Shown here: in pieces, positions 42,563-55,363 of the stretch
How the letters are laid out: each line of letters begins with the position of its first letter
Numbering within the stretch: position 1 is the first letter of the stretch
From: Tamarix chinensis
Lineage: Eukaryota; Streptophyta; Magnoliopsida; Caryophyllales; Tamaricaceae
DNA: 64,000 nt
Assembly: GCA_030549775.1 (NCBI GenBank)
Contig: CM060172.1
Span: 128,701,122 to 128,765,121 of the forward strand
Direction of reading: 5' to 3'
The notes under the pieces: generated by a model
What the model saw: only the letters and a program-made list of their open reading frames with translations
The model's database searches: none
Told to the model about the DNA's origin: nothing
Program-made: the position numbers and the translations under genes

Positions 42563-45500
42563 ACTAAATGACAATTCAAATCTATTTAGCCTAATTTAGA
42601 TTTTTCATTCATCATTGTTAAAAGTAGATTAAAAACATTCTAAAAGATACTTATTTATAGTGTAATGTACAAACTTGTAATGCATTGATATTTTCATATA
42701 AATAGAAAGATCTATAATACTCTTAACATAAAATGAATAAGTTTATAATTATATTGATAAACAGGAAAAAAAATGACAAATATTAGGTATGCATGAGCAA
42801 TACTTCCATATATGACATTAAAGTTCTTGTACACATATTAACTAAGAAAAAAGTAAAATTAGGAAATATAGCACCCTAATTTACTAACATGTCCTTACAT
42901 TAATAGTGTTCCTCTAGTTAATACCCTTGTTTATTCATTAACTATCAAAGAGAACAAAAGGGAAAATTTGTTAGTATACCATTCAATTTTTTTAATACAT
43001 TTTGTAAAATAATTTATATTGTGAAATAAAATTTAAAAATTTGGTCATATACTGTGAAATGACAAAGTAACAATTAATTAGGAATTGCTTCATTGAAAAT
43101 GTGGATATATCATATATGATATAAATATTAATTGATTAGGAAATATTTGGTGAGAAATATGGAAATACAAATATAACATCTTTACTTATCAATAAAAGAT
43201 AAACATTATAACTTAGATAAGCATATTTTCTATTTTAGAAAAATATAAATTTTCATAAATCTTTTTTTATTAATCCATTTGTTATTTTTAATAGATGTCA
43301 CCATATAATTTTTAAAAAATTTGACAATTAATTTTTTAAATTATTATTTATTATAATTTACAAAAATTAATTTTATATTTATATCAAATAATACTATTAT
43401 TTTTAATGTTGAAAGATATCAAAAGTTATCAAAAGTCAATGTTTATTTAGTTACTTTTAAAATATATAGTGGCATATATAATAAAAAACTGTGGGAGTAC
43501 ATAGGTAAGATTAAACTATAACTTTTAAAATCTTCTCTGTAAAATACTTTCTTTTAACTTTTTAATTGGTTTATGAAGACCCTATTCAACATGTTCCCCT
43601 AGGGACTCAAAACATGGAAAGTCAACCTTCTAGTGCTATAGTTTCCATGATGCAAAATGTAATCAATGATAACAACTAACGTGGAGGAGAGTGGTGGAAA
43701 GATCTCAGAAATTTAGATGGGTTCAATTCTTGAACTTAAACATACTCATAGAAATAATGAGAGAATAACGGTGAAGGGCAATGACAGAGTAATGTGATTA
43801 TAGTAGATCTAATTATTTGGTGAGCTTGGGCTAGGTTGGGGATAGGTTTAGTATGATTTGGTGGCAGGTTATGTCGTAGCCTGTCCTAGTCATTTGTTAC
43901 TAAGTTTTTTAGATGGGTTTGGGCTAACATTAGGGTGGATTGATCCATAGACCTTAATTTTTTTTATTTTGTATTTATGATGCAGGAGAAAACAATCATG
44001 AATTGGCTTTTATAATTATGGAACTAATTATTATTTAATTGAAAAGTGTCTCACGCAAATTTGAAGACCAACGGATGGTTATGTTTCTAGAAACGTAACA
44101 AACAAGCAACTAAGTGTCTACATGCATGTGCATGACATGCATGGCATGAAAGGAGTGATGACCACGTGCATGGGGGATCTTCTTTGCAGACTTGTTGAGA
44201 ATTATTAAGTAATTTAGATAATTTATTAATTAATTAGTAAAGTTGGATAATAAAGTTATCATAAAGTAGCATTAAGTTAGCATAAAGGTACTATAATATC
44301 TTTTAGCTTAGAATCTTTTGAAATATACTTTTAGCTAGTGGTAGAAAGGTTAAAAGCTGCATGAATGTCAAGTATGAGCAGATTTAGAATTGAATTGAAG
44401 TTGAATACAAGTGAATTCTATGTGAATTCAAACTCAAGCAAATCGAATCTGCATGAACGGTTTAGCTTGAAAGTTTTAATCTCTTCGTCTGTATGAATTA
44501 GAAATTAATCCATATATTTTATAATCTTCTTAATTCATATTTTTTTCCAATATTTACCATCAAAATCCTACTCAAATTAGAAGTTAAACCAAGCCATGAT
44601 TCGGCATACACAACCGAAACCCTAAACCCTCCATTCAAAACCCTAACTTTTCCATACAAACCAAACATCACCTTATTCCTCCTATTCAAATCAAAATCTA
44701 ACCCTAACCCTAAACCTTGACTTCAACCTTCATCTAAACCCTAACCTTCAAAGCTTAAAATCATCATCATACCCTCATTGAATTCATATGCTAATTATTT
44801 CACACCATTCGAACCATCATCATTGTTAAACCATCATCACCGAATCATCATCATCACTTTTCTATCATATTTGAACCATCTTCATCCTTATTACATAATA
44901 TTTGAAGCTTTAATTTCTTAATTCACCATCAACGAGTCTTTATCCTAATATCTAAACTCAATTTGAACCTTAATCCCACATAATTGAGAATTACACCCTC
45001 CCACATATATCAATTTATTTATTAGTTGATTATTTTTAATATATTTTGTAAATAAAAAATAATAAAATTATAATAATTATATATGCTAATTTTAATATTA
45101 ATTTAATTGTTTTTTTATTAAAATAGTTCGTTTTGGTATCTTACTTTATCATGTTCTCAATAGTAATTTAAAATGGAATTATTCATTATATGGTAGATTA
45201 TATCTATAAAATATGTATTTACATTTATTATTATTTTCTATGTAAAAAGACTTTAGTCCTAAGATGAATTTGATGATATTTTATTTTTTTCAAAATTTAA
45301 TAAGGGAAAAAAAGGAATAAAAGTTTTTCCATACTATTATCTATCACAACTTTATCATTATTAATATTTTCAAAAATGGCCAGTTTAAAACAATATTATT
45401 TTAAACCAATCTTCTAAATATAAATCATTGTGAAAAAAAAGCTTATGTCAAATGAGGGTTATTATATTTTTATTATTAGATAGGTTAATAATAAAATAAA

Positions 45501-45940
45501 AAATGATTAATAACTCATGAATACCCATATCGTTTGTAGGGTCGACCCATATTGAAGTGAGCCTAAAATAAACAAAAGTGTTCAAATTATATTTATAGAC
45601 TCTTTAGATACGAGTTTTCCTAAGCTTTTGACCGAATTTAATTGGATAGGTTGGACATTTATCAAAGTTTAGATCATGGTAACAAGTATATTTGATTTAT
45701 TTTATTGGTAATACGCTCACTGAGAATCGAATTTTGATCATGTGTTGTGCCTCGAGCACAGATACTATGAGTCAAAAGAAACCATGGTAACAAAGAGAAT
45801 TGACAAGTTCACCAGAACACCTTTTTTTTAATGTCTTCTCGTAGGTAATTACTAGAGTTATTGATAATAAAAATAGAAATAAAAAGCTAATTAACGCCAA
45901 CTAGTCCATATATGTGTGATTGTTTTGAGCAATATATATA
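42563..45940. other. Gene-free AT-rich region
   Basis: No protein-like frame of note. An AT run lies at 42169-42186, just to the left inside the MITE. A CCCTAA-rich patch (44620-44760) contains AACCCTAACCCTAAACC but is too short and irregular to be telomeric. Also contains ATCATCATC-type tracts (44760-44850). Probably decayed repeat DNA. Confidence 0.5.
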
Positions 45941-46374
45941 GGGGAGATATCCAATGAGAACTAGTTCTCTCGGTAAGAACCGATAACTAGTACTATCACT
46001 TAAAGAAGCTATCCGTAGTAGATGGTAGAGATTATTCGTAGTAATTAGATAAATTTATTGTAAGTCTTTGAATAAATTATAGTATTTAAGTGTTAAAAAA
46101 AGGCAGAGGAATTTTTATAAATATTATATATTTATATTTCATCTTTGGAAACTACCTACTGTAGGTAGTGGAAACTACTCTTAGTAGGTGGATGTAACTA
46201 TTATAAATCTCTCAAGAAACTGTAGTATTTGAGCAATAGAAAAAAATAGTGGTATTTTTTATCTTTTAAGTTGAAAAATATCCACAATAGGTAGTGGAAA
46301 CTACCGTAAGCATCTCATAAAACTAGATTGGTTCTCGGTTCTTACCGTAAAAGGGTGGTTCTACTAGATATGCC
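45941..46374. mobile_element. MITE with ~45-bp inverted repeats (434 bp)
   Basis: Left end GGGGAGATATCCAATGAGAA...GGTAAGAACCGA; right end reversed GGCATATCTAGTAGAACC...GGTAAGAACCGAGAACC, so roughly 45 bp of imperfect terminal inverted repeat sharing GGTAAGAACCGA. Interior has repeated TAGGTAGTGGAAACTAC phrases at about 46147-46175 and 46280-46305. Flanked by TATATATA on both sides, so a TSD cannot be told from low complexity. Superfamily unassigned. Confidence 0.7.
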
Positions 46375-46508
46375 TTATATATATATATCATGAATAATAT
46401 TATTTGGGAAAGAAAGAAAATGGTCCATGTTAATGATAATATTGCATGAAACTTAAGAGAAGGAGAGAGAATGGAGACATTATATATATATATATATATA
46501 TATGAAAA

Positions 46509-47190
46509 TATAGACAATGGAAAAATGTATAGTGTTTTGATGTTGTACCTGCTATTCCTTATCCCACATTGGTAGGAAGGAATAATTTTTCTCAACTTTT
46601 AAATCATTCTACTCATCTTAGAATTTAAGTTAACTGACACTGATTGTATTGTAGTGGTAATGGGTTGGACTTAATACCACACACACATGTTCCCACCGTA
46701 TGGCTGGGCTGAACTTTTCTTTTACTAAAATTTTATTACGTTTTCTCTTCTTCTTTTACTCGGTCTTTATGCTTCATCTTTTTTCTCCATTTTTTGAACG
46801 TTTTTTTCTCACGACTGAGCACTAATGGACTGATTCTAAGGGATCAAGGTTGTGGTAGAGTGCAATTGTTTAATTTTTTTTTGTATAAGTTTGGATACAA
46901 AAAATTATAGATCACTCTCAAATTCTCTTTATTTTTGACACATGTACATATTAGGTAAAGTTCTACGTTCTCACACCCTTCAAGCTTAAGCGTACCAGAT
47001 CAGAGAGTCAGAATGTTAACCTTAGATTGAACCGATGTACGAAATTAGATTGGAGGTCTAGCTATAATTTGCTTTAAGGTAGTGATTATATTCGTGACAC
47101 ATCAACATTTTGATAAGCATTTTTCCACAGCTCTATTAATTTATTTCACTACCTCATAAGTTATATTGATGCTTACATATTATTCCAACA
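46509..47190 (+). repeat. 5' LTR of the copia element
   Basis: Aligns with 54546-55363: shared stretches include TATAGTGTTTTG, TTTTCTCTTCTTCTTTTACT, CTAAGGGAT and TTATTCCAACA. It is shorter than the 3' LTR because of indels. No clear primer-binding site follows. Confidence 0.75.
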
Positions 47191-50100
47191 ATTAGAAGCG
47201 AATTAGTAGTATATATGCTAATTAATTTTTGGAATTCTGCTGTTTTGATTCGGAATTACTAAAACCACCTGAGTCATAAGAAAAGAGATATGACTTTATC
47301 ATAGTTTATTAGCCACATGAGAATTGAAGAGGACAACTGAATAAAAGATAAGTGTGTTTCTTATGCTGTTAATTCTGTTAATGCTAACTTGGTTGTCTCT
47401 AGTGCTGATAAATATAGGTTCAAATGAAAAGCAAAAATTCCTCAGAAGATGGGACACCAAAAGAATCCATCAAACCTAAAAAAAGGTGACAAGATCCATA
47501 AAAAAGTGACCTACTACGTTTGTGGGAAGATATGTAATACCCTGTATTTTTAAAATTTAATTTTCTTAATCATAATGATTTTATTAGCATAATTTGATGA
47601 AAAAATTTAATTATTTTAATTTTAATTCTTTTTTATGGATTTATCGACGATTTTAAATTTTTATTAGAATTTAATTAATTATTGTCGTTATATATCATTT
47701 TAAATAAGTTCATTCATGACAATAATTTTATTATATTCATATGATTTTGATTTCCATTTAAAAACATATATTTTTGTTCTTTCCCACATTTTTATTTTTA
47801 ATATTTTATATTCATTTTCAATTATAACTTTGTCGTATGATTAAGACTTTATTTTATAGTTATTTTTTGTTAACGAAATAAACTATTTAAATTATATAAT
47901 TTCCGTTAAAATAGTAAATTTAATTTAATGATTTTTATCTATAGATATATTTCCATCCCTAAATTTATTTGTTTTTATAAAGTCATGAAGATCTTCAAAA
48001 AGTTTTAAATTAAAAAAAATTTCATAACTTATTTATGATTTTCTTTCTAAAATTAATTTTTTTCTATTTTATCCTTTTTGGTTTGAAGATGACTTTTTTC
48101 AAAAATTATTTAAATTAATCTTTGTCTTCATTACCCCGTCAAACCACCACCACCTAGCTCCAACGCGATTTGCAACAACAATGAGAGGCATCAGCAGTGG
48201 CAGGTAGAGGTAGTAGGCTGCACCGCCAATGTCCGACCACCTTCGGCGAGTGGTTCTTGACCACCGACAAAGCACCAACAACCCTTATCCCCTCCGATTC
48301 TACATCCAATCATTTGGAATAAATTACCCCAAATCCTAACTTTTATTTTGAGTAATTTTGTATGGATTAACTTATGATAAGCTAAATTAGTTGTTTAATT
48401 ATGCATGTATATGTTATATGATTAATTTAGAGTAGTTAATTGTAATGTATATGGTTGATTTGTGAAAATATAAATTTTGACCCGCTTATATTCGGATTTT
48501 GCAGGTTCATCCGATTAAACTATTTTGGATAAATTAATTTTACAATATGGTTTAAAATATGTCTAATTCCATGTCAGAACTATCATTTTGAGAAATTTAA
48601 ATGGAATTAATCGAAATTGTATTTCTAGGTTAAAATCCGTGTGTAACGAAATTGAATTACATAATTGAGTTGTTTCATTTAATTGATTTTACAGTATGAT
48701 TTGAAATGTATTTAATTTTATATTAGAAGTGTCAATCCGGAAAATTTGAGTGAAATTTATCAGAATTAGATTTGTAGGTCAAAACTCTTATAAATCTAAA
48801 TTAGGTTGTGTAATCGAGTTAATTTATCCAATCGACTATATAATTTATATTAGAATACACCTAATTGAAATATGGAACCATCAATTTTAATGAGAAATGA
48901 CCATATTAGATTTCCAGATGTAAAAACCCGAATTGTGTTAAATTTGGTATTTCTTTCATTATTTATGATCAATTGATTATATAATATGTTATGAAATAGG
49001 TCTAATTATATTTATAAACATTCAATTAAATCAAGTTAATAAAATTCAATCAAATTGCATTTTTGGGCTTAAAACCCTAGATTTATAATGAAATTATGAA
49101 ATTGATCATTTGTATGGTTGTTTTTTTGAAATTGAATTTATATAAATTGTTGAAATGACTTTATTTGCATTCTAACACCTTCAAGTTGGATTAACTGATT
49201 TGAATTGTCTGAGTTTGTGTCTTGGGCTTTAAAACTCTAATTTTTTTGGTAACGATTATCTAAAATTAACTACTTGTAACATTATTTTATTAAAATTTTG
49301 ATTATCTATATTTATCTAAAATTATTTTAATTATATTATTAAGGTATACTGAGGTAATCTAAGTGAATTGGTTTGTTTGTAGTTCAGGTATAAAAACCTT
49401 AATTTTTGGATTTGGTTTTAAAAAATTGATTTGGTTATGCTACTTTTATCTAATAAGTTACCAGCTTGATTGACAATCATTTGAATTATATAAATTTTTA
49501 TCTTATCAATGTAGATTCATTCTCTAAAATTGAGTGTTTGTCTTTTTTGTTGCAAAACTAGATTAGTAAGTCATTTCGATAAAATTAATGTATCCTCTAT
49601 TGGAATTTTTTTTGGTTTCCAAATCAATTTGAAATTTCCTAAGTGATATTTATTTAACTCAATTTAGTTAATATTGAATTTTAAATATTGATGGAGCTAG
49701 GCTCTTGACTCCTAAGTTTTGGACATATTTTTCCAAGAAAGTTTGTTTGTGCTTTTCGTTGTTGATTAAATTAAAACACTTGAATTATTGATTGATAAGG
49801 TAGTTTCTAACTTACTCTTACGATTTCTATTGACGATCTAGGAAATCATTATCGTGGGTTGTCAAGCACTCTCTTTATCTCTCTCCCTATCAATTTTCTT
49901 AGCTAGCTTTGGATTCAAGTAATTCATTACTTACCTTTGCTTATGGTAGAATCAGGGGATGTATGTCTTCTTGAAGTAGAAGGTGATGAGTATGCTTTAT
50001 GTTATTTAAGTATTTCAAGATGTTTTGTGCGGTAATTCAATGTATCTATGAGCTTATAAATTCAATGCAAACACATGTTACTATGCCTCTTGATTATTGT

Positions 50101-53100
50101 ATGTGTTCGAGTATTTGAAGGGTTGTGCATGATTATGTGGTCAATATGTTCAGCTAATTATATAAAAAAAAATCTAGTGATTTTAGAGTATGCTCGAACT
50201 AAAATTATAATTAGTTTGGAAAATCATAACATTGGTTGAGTATGGATTCAAATTATATGATGCCTTATGCTGGATTTTTATGCCATGGAATTATTTGGCT
50301 TGAATGCCACGTGGATTGGATCGGCTTTAATGCTACATGAAATTGATCGGCTTTAATTTCACTTGGATTGGATCGGCTTTAATCACACTTGAAAACATAT
50401 CTTACTTTAGCTATCGCATGTGTGTCTTGATCTTGTCATTTTATGTTCGACTTTCCATAATACTTATTGAGCAGGAAATTAATAATATGTTATAAACTTT
50501 ATGAAACCGTATGAGTTTTTGTATGAGTGGAATGGTGTGTATCACATATATACTTGAGCATGAGTGTTGTAAGTTATATATTACCATGTACTATGTGCGC
50601 CATGTTTCCTCCTATGAGTTAGGTAGTTGTGATTTACTTAGTACTGGATACATAGTGATACTATCTTGGCTGAATGGGTCTAGCAACAATCCAGTGATGG
50701 TGGGGAGTAGACCTCTTATGCGGGCTTGAAATCGATTGTTATTGATGGGTTGAAGACTTGGGCTTTGAGAGAGTAGGCAACTCAGAGTTTTATCTATCGC
50801 AGTTTTATCTTCCCTATATGTACCTATTTTGGAATTTTCAAATCATGTATTGAAATTTCAATGGTGTTATAATTGAATATCAATTTTCCATTACTCTGCC
50901 AATCTTTTAAAATCCAGGGTTATTTCACAGGTTTTCTACTGATTTGATCAGCAATGATTTTTTTATTTTTTTTGTGGAAATGTTTGTTTCCCATATAGCT
51001 TTGGATATATCCTTATAGAAATTTATCCTCTCAGAATAAACGATGATTGAATTTTAGTTGGATAAGTTTTAACCTTGTGTCTAGCACGAGGTAGATGATG
51101 TGCATCTATCTTGTGTTAGGTGTGGCACTAATATTTTCTATTTTCTAGTTTTAGCTTCTACATATTTTTCTTTGTAACAAAATTTTAAAAATTTTCAAGA
51201 TTAAATCTTGGGGGTGTTACAAGATAGGTCATGAGATGTACCAATGATATAAGTGGTAGGGTCAAGGGAGTCAGACTCAACAAGCTCTATTATATTTGAA
51301 TGAAATAACTTCTACGGCTTCTGCTTATTTGTGTGTGTTTGTTGATATTTTGCATGATAGACTAAGGCATGTGAACATAGCTTCCTTGAACAAACTTATA
51401 AGTTTGAAATTAATTAATGTGATAAACACTAATTATGAGAATTATCTTATTTTTGTTGAAGCTAAGTTTACTAGAAAGTTATTTAAACATTGTTATAAAT
51501 AAAATAAACGAGCTTCTTGAATTGATCTATATGGACTTACCAGATTTTAAGAACATCGAGAGTAGAGGAGGTAAATGGTATTATGTGACATTTATTGATG
51601 ATTACTCAAGATATACTAACTTTACCTCCTTAGGTTTAAAGATGAGACCAAATTTATGTTCTTAAAATATAAATAAGAAGTCAAGAACTAGTTAGATTGT
51701 AAGATAAAAAGGCTTAGGTCTGATAGAGGTGGTAAATATGGAACTATTTTTCTACAGAAATTTTATGATGGTCATGGTACTATTCATGAGAATAATGCCC
51801 CTTATAATCAGCAACAAAATGATGTAGCTAAAAGAAAAAATAGGATTCTTAAAGAAATAATGAGTGCTACACTTTTGAGTTATGATATGTCCGACCATAT
51901 GTGGGGGAAACTAGCTGCTTGTTATATTTTGAACCTTATTCTTCACAAAAATCTAGATAAAACACCCTATGATCTATGGAAAGGTTTTGCACCTAACCTA
52001 AAATTTTTAAAAGCGTGGGGCTATCTACCTAAGGTTGACTTACTTGATTTTAGAAGGACCAATGTGGGAACTAAAACACTTGACTATACTTTTATTGGTT
52101 ATACTCATAATAGTGTTGCTTATAGATTATTATGCTTAAGTGATCATTGTATTTGTGAATCTAGAAATTTAGAGTTATTTGAAAATGTATTTTCCATGAG
52201 AAATAATGTATGTGATATTGCTAGTTCTTCTAATGTTGCTCCTATGCCTTTGACTGTGTCTCCTCCTTCTATTACTATGAATGATGATGTTTATAGTGAA
52301 CCTAGGAGAAGAAAAAGACATATGATAGAAATTAGTTTTGGACCTAATTTTTTAACTACTTTTCTTATTGAGAATGACTATATAAATAGGATCTATGAAG
52401 ACTTTATGTCTGCATTTTTTATTAAAGAGGATCCTAAATCATATAATAAAGTAGTAACTTCAGTTAATTCTAGTTTCTATAAAGAAGAAATTAAAAGTGA
52501 ACAAGATTCAATAATGTATAATCACACTTGAGATTTAGTTGACATGTTGAGAGGAAGTAAGATAATTAAATGTAAATGGGTCTTTATAAGGAAATTGAGA
52601 ACCAATGGAACCATAGATAAGTTTAAGGCTCATTTGGTAGCTATAGGCTGTAAAAAAATAATGAGGTTGAGTATTCCAACACTTATTCTCATGTAACTAA
52701 GATTACCACTATATGTTCTTTAGTTGCCTTGGCTACTATCCATGACTTGTAGTTCATCAAATGGATGTTAAAACTACATTTTTGATTAGTAATTTTAAAG
52801 AAGAAATTTATGTGGAGCAACTTTAGGGTTGTGTGGTTGAGGGTCAGGAGAACAACGTATGTAGGTTGAGAAATCGTTATATAACCTTAAATAAGATCCT
52901 AAACAACGGTATGAAAATTTTGACAAAACTTTAGTGACTAATGGTTATGTGGTAAATGGATCCAATTCTTGTGTTTACTCTAAAATTTTTAGACATGATT
53001 GCATGATTATATGTTTATATATCGATGACATGTTATTTCTTGGTACTAATGTAACTATGGTCAATGAGAACAAATCATTTTAATATTCTCGAGTTGATAC

Positions 53101-54545
53101 AAAAGATCTAGGAAAAACTGATGTAATTCTCTATATTAAAATAATAAAAACTGAGAATGCATTTTCTTGGAGTCAGTCACACTATGTTGATAAGATATTA
53201 GAAAAGTTTGATTGTCATGATGAATTGCCTGTAAAAACTCCATATAATCCTAACACTCATTTGAAAAAAGAACCAAGGTTGTTGTATTTCTCAAGAATAA
53301 TATGCTAAAATTATAGGTAGTGTGGTGTTTCTCATGAACTATACTAGACTTGACATCGCATATGCTATGAGTTGACTAAGTATGTATACTCACAACCCTA
53401 ATAAAGATCATTGAGCTGCACTTTTCTGTCTACTTAGATACCTTAAGGGTACTCAGGATTGGTGTTTGCATTTTTGTAAATATCCTATTATGTTAGAAGG
53501 ATTTAATAATGCTAATTGAATTTCAGATAATGATGAGGTTAGCTCCACCAGTGGATATGTTTTCACTCTGAGAGATGGAGTTGTGTCATGGAAGACTGCT
53601 AAGAAGACTTGTATTACTCGGTCTATGATGGAGTTTTCGTTTATTGTCCTTGAGTTAATGGTTGAGGAACTTGTTGGTCTATAAACCATTGTGGAGGAAA
53701 CCAAATGTGTCGATTTTCTTGTATTGTGATTCACAGGAAGCTATATGTGTTGCCTAGAATAGTGTGTATACTGGTGAAAGGAGACACATTCATGTAAGAT
53801 GAATTTTTTTAAGAGAACTGTTGAGGAACAATGTGATCTCCTTGGAGTTTTTTAGATTAGAGAGAAATCTGACGGATGCACTTATAAAGGGTCTAATGAG
53901 GAGATTTATCATTGAATCATTTAGAGGGGTGACATTTAATCCTTTGAGTTGAGAAAAGTATGGTAGATACCACTTGTGGTCAAATAAAGCCATATGATTA
54001 CTCTATTGCATGCACTACATTCTCATCTCTATGGTATGTGGTAGTCCTTTATTAGGTAGAGCATTGTCTCTAAATGAATTCATAGCCCTATTTTGGGTGG
54101 TTCTAGTGAGACGAACTTGATGAACTCATTGCTAGATATAACTAAGGTTGAGCATTATTCTGCTCTTAATGAATCCATAGCCTTGTATGGTAGTGCTTGT
54201 AAGACACACTTGATGGATTCACGTAGATGAGTGTGAAGGTGGATCCGTCTTCTATGAAAGACTAATGTTATCTTTCTATAGAATTCATGAGTACCCGAGC
54301 TATGTGCATGGACATCAAAAGCTCTTATTTATTATCATGGAAATTGCAGAATTCTAGGTTAGACATGTATTGTGAGGGTCTCAATCATGCCAAGGTACTT
54401 TAAGACTCGTTCACTACCTAGACACTTTTGTTACCTCACTTCACTACATATCAATTCAATCCTTGTGACATTGATACTTAAGTATTATACCTTATTTGCC
54501 CAATTTTTTTGTGTGTTTGTTTTCTTATTACTCTTGATGGGGGAT
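47191..54545 (+). pseudogene. Copia gag-pol polyprotein, dead and interrupted
   Basis: Domains on the plus strand: gag zinc knuckle (47513-47532 joined to 51227-51250; reads VCGKIGHEMYQ, with first Cys changed to Tyr and the last to a stop); GAG-pre-integrase (about 51345-51500, LRHVNIASLNKL); integrase (51525-52130) with MDLPDF, RSDRGGKYG and KTPYDLWKG; reverse transcriptase (about 52550-53200) with YIDDML at 53018-53035; RNase H (about 53390-53900) with STSGYVFTLRDGVVSWK and ITRSMME. The catalytic Glu of the integrase is Lys (AKRKNR, codon 51830-51832). The longest open piece is 51860-52531. The protease region appears deleted, and stops and frameshifts are frequent. Inactive. Confidence 0.88.
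47533..51221 (+). mobile_element. Giant solo LTR, family 1, copy 2 (3689 bp, TSD AGATA)
   Basis: Starts TGTAATACCCTGTATTTTT and ends TTGGGGGTGTTACA; perfect TSD AGATA at 47528-47532 and 51222-51226. Removing the element and one TSD copy restores the copia gag reading VCGKIGHEM, direct proof of insertion into a pre-existing copia element. Same internal order as 13421-17770, with many sites where that copy has CG and this one has TG or CA. Shorter through indels, including a reduced minisatellite. No coding domains. Confidence 0.92.
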
Positions 54546-54960
54546 TATTGGACAATGACAAAATATATAGTGTTTTGTTGTTTTAAGTGTTATTCGTTAC
54601 TGCTCATTGGTGGGACAGAAGAAATTTTCTCAACTTTTATATCCTTCTACCCACCTTGGTATTTGATTTGATCAATATAAGTTGTTTTGTAGTAGTGATG
54701 GGGTGGACCTAATACTACATGCTCACCCACCGTCCCCCGGCCTGCCAGTCCGGGATAGGCTTTGAGCGGGTAGGTTAAGGTTCCAGTAGGCTCGAGCCAA
54801 ACATTCTTTGACTAAAATTTTACTACATTTTCTCTTCTTCTTTTACTCGGTCTCTACGAATCCTATTTTTACTCCATTTTAAACATTTCTTTTCACAACT
54901 AAGAACTAGTGAATCAATTCTAAGGGATTGAGGGTTGTGGTGGAGTGCAGTTATGTGCTT

Positions 54961-55005
<45 letters not shown>

Positions 55006-55363
55006 ATCAGTTTTGATATAGAAAATTACCGTATATATATCTCTCTGTGTGTGTGTATTAGTTTTGATATAGAAAATTACCGAGCACTCTCAAATTCTTT
55101 CTATTTTGACACACATACATACTAGGAAAAGTTTTGCATTCCCACATCCTTGAATCTTGAGTATACTAGATTAGAGGGTAGGTGTGTTAATGTTGGGGGC
55201 GAACCGACGTACGGAATTACACTAGAGATTTGGTTGTAATTGACTTTAGGGTAGCGATTATATTTTCGGCACATCAATGTTTAGATAACTATTTTCCCTC
55301 ATCTTTGATTAATTTATTTCATTGCCTCGTAAGCTCAATTACTATGTATATATTATTCCAACA
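54546..55363 (+). repeat. 3' LTR of the copia element
   Basis: Partner of 46509-47190; preceded by a polypurine tract. Contains an inserted GC-rich stretch (54725-54800) and an AT/GT dinucleotide tract (54961-55007) not seen in the 5' LTR. Its tail is part of the tandem duplication at 55047-56290. Confidence 0.8.
54961..55007. repeat. (AT)n(GT)n compound microsatellite
   Basis: About ten AT repeats followed by about thirteen GT repeats. Confidence 0.95.

Larger units (their letters stand above)
46509..55363 (+). mobile_element. Degenerate Ty1/copia retrotransposon with nested solo LTR
   Basis: Two related LTRs, 46509-47190 and 54546-55363, enclose a decayed gag-pol frame in the Ty1/copia order (integrase before reverse transcriptase and RNase H). 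The 3' LTR is preceded by the purine-rich GATGGGGGATTA, a polypurine tract. LTR ends were TGTTGG...CCAACA before decay (now TATTGG/TATAGA...CCAACA). Flanks GAAAA and CGTAA do not match, so no TSD is proven. The element is interrupted by 47533-51221. The LTRs differ at many sites and by indels, so insertion is old. Lineage within copia not assigned. Confidence 0.85.

Noticed and set aside
44699..44716. Telomere-like AACCCTAACCCTAAACC
   Set aside because: Two to three irregular units within CCCTAA-rich decayed DNA; too short for an interstitial telomere.
54928..55125. 65-residue frame across the AT/GT microsatellite
   Set aside because: Translation of dinucleotide repeats in the copia 3' LTR.
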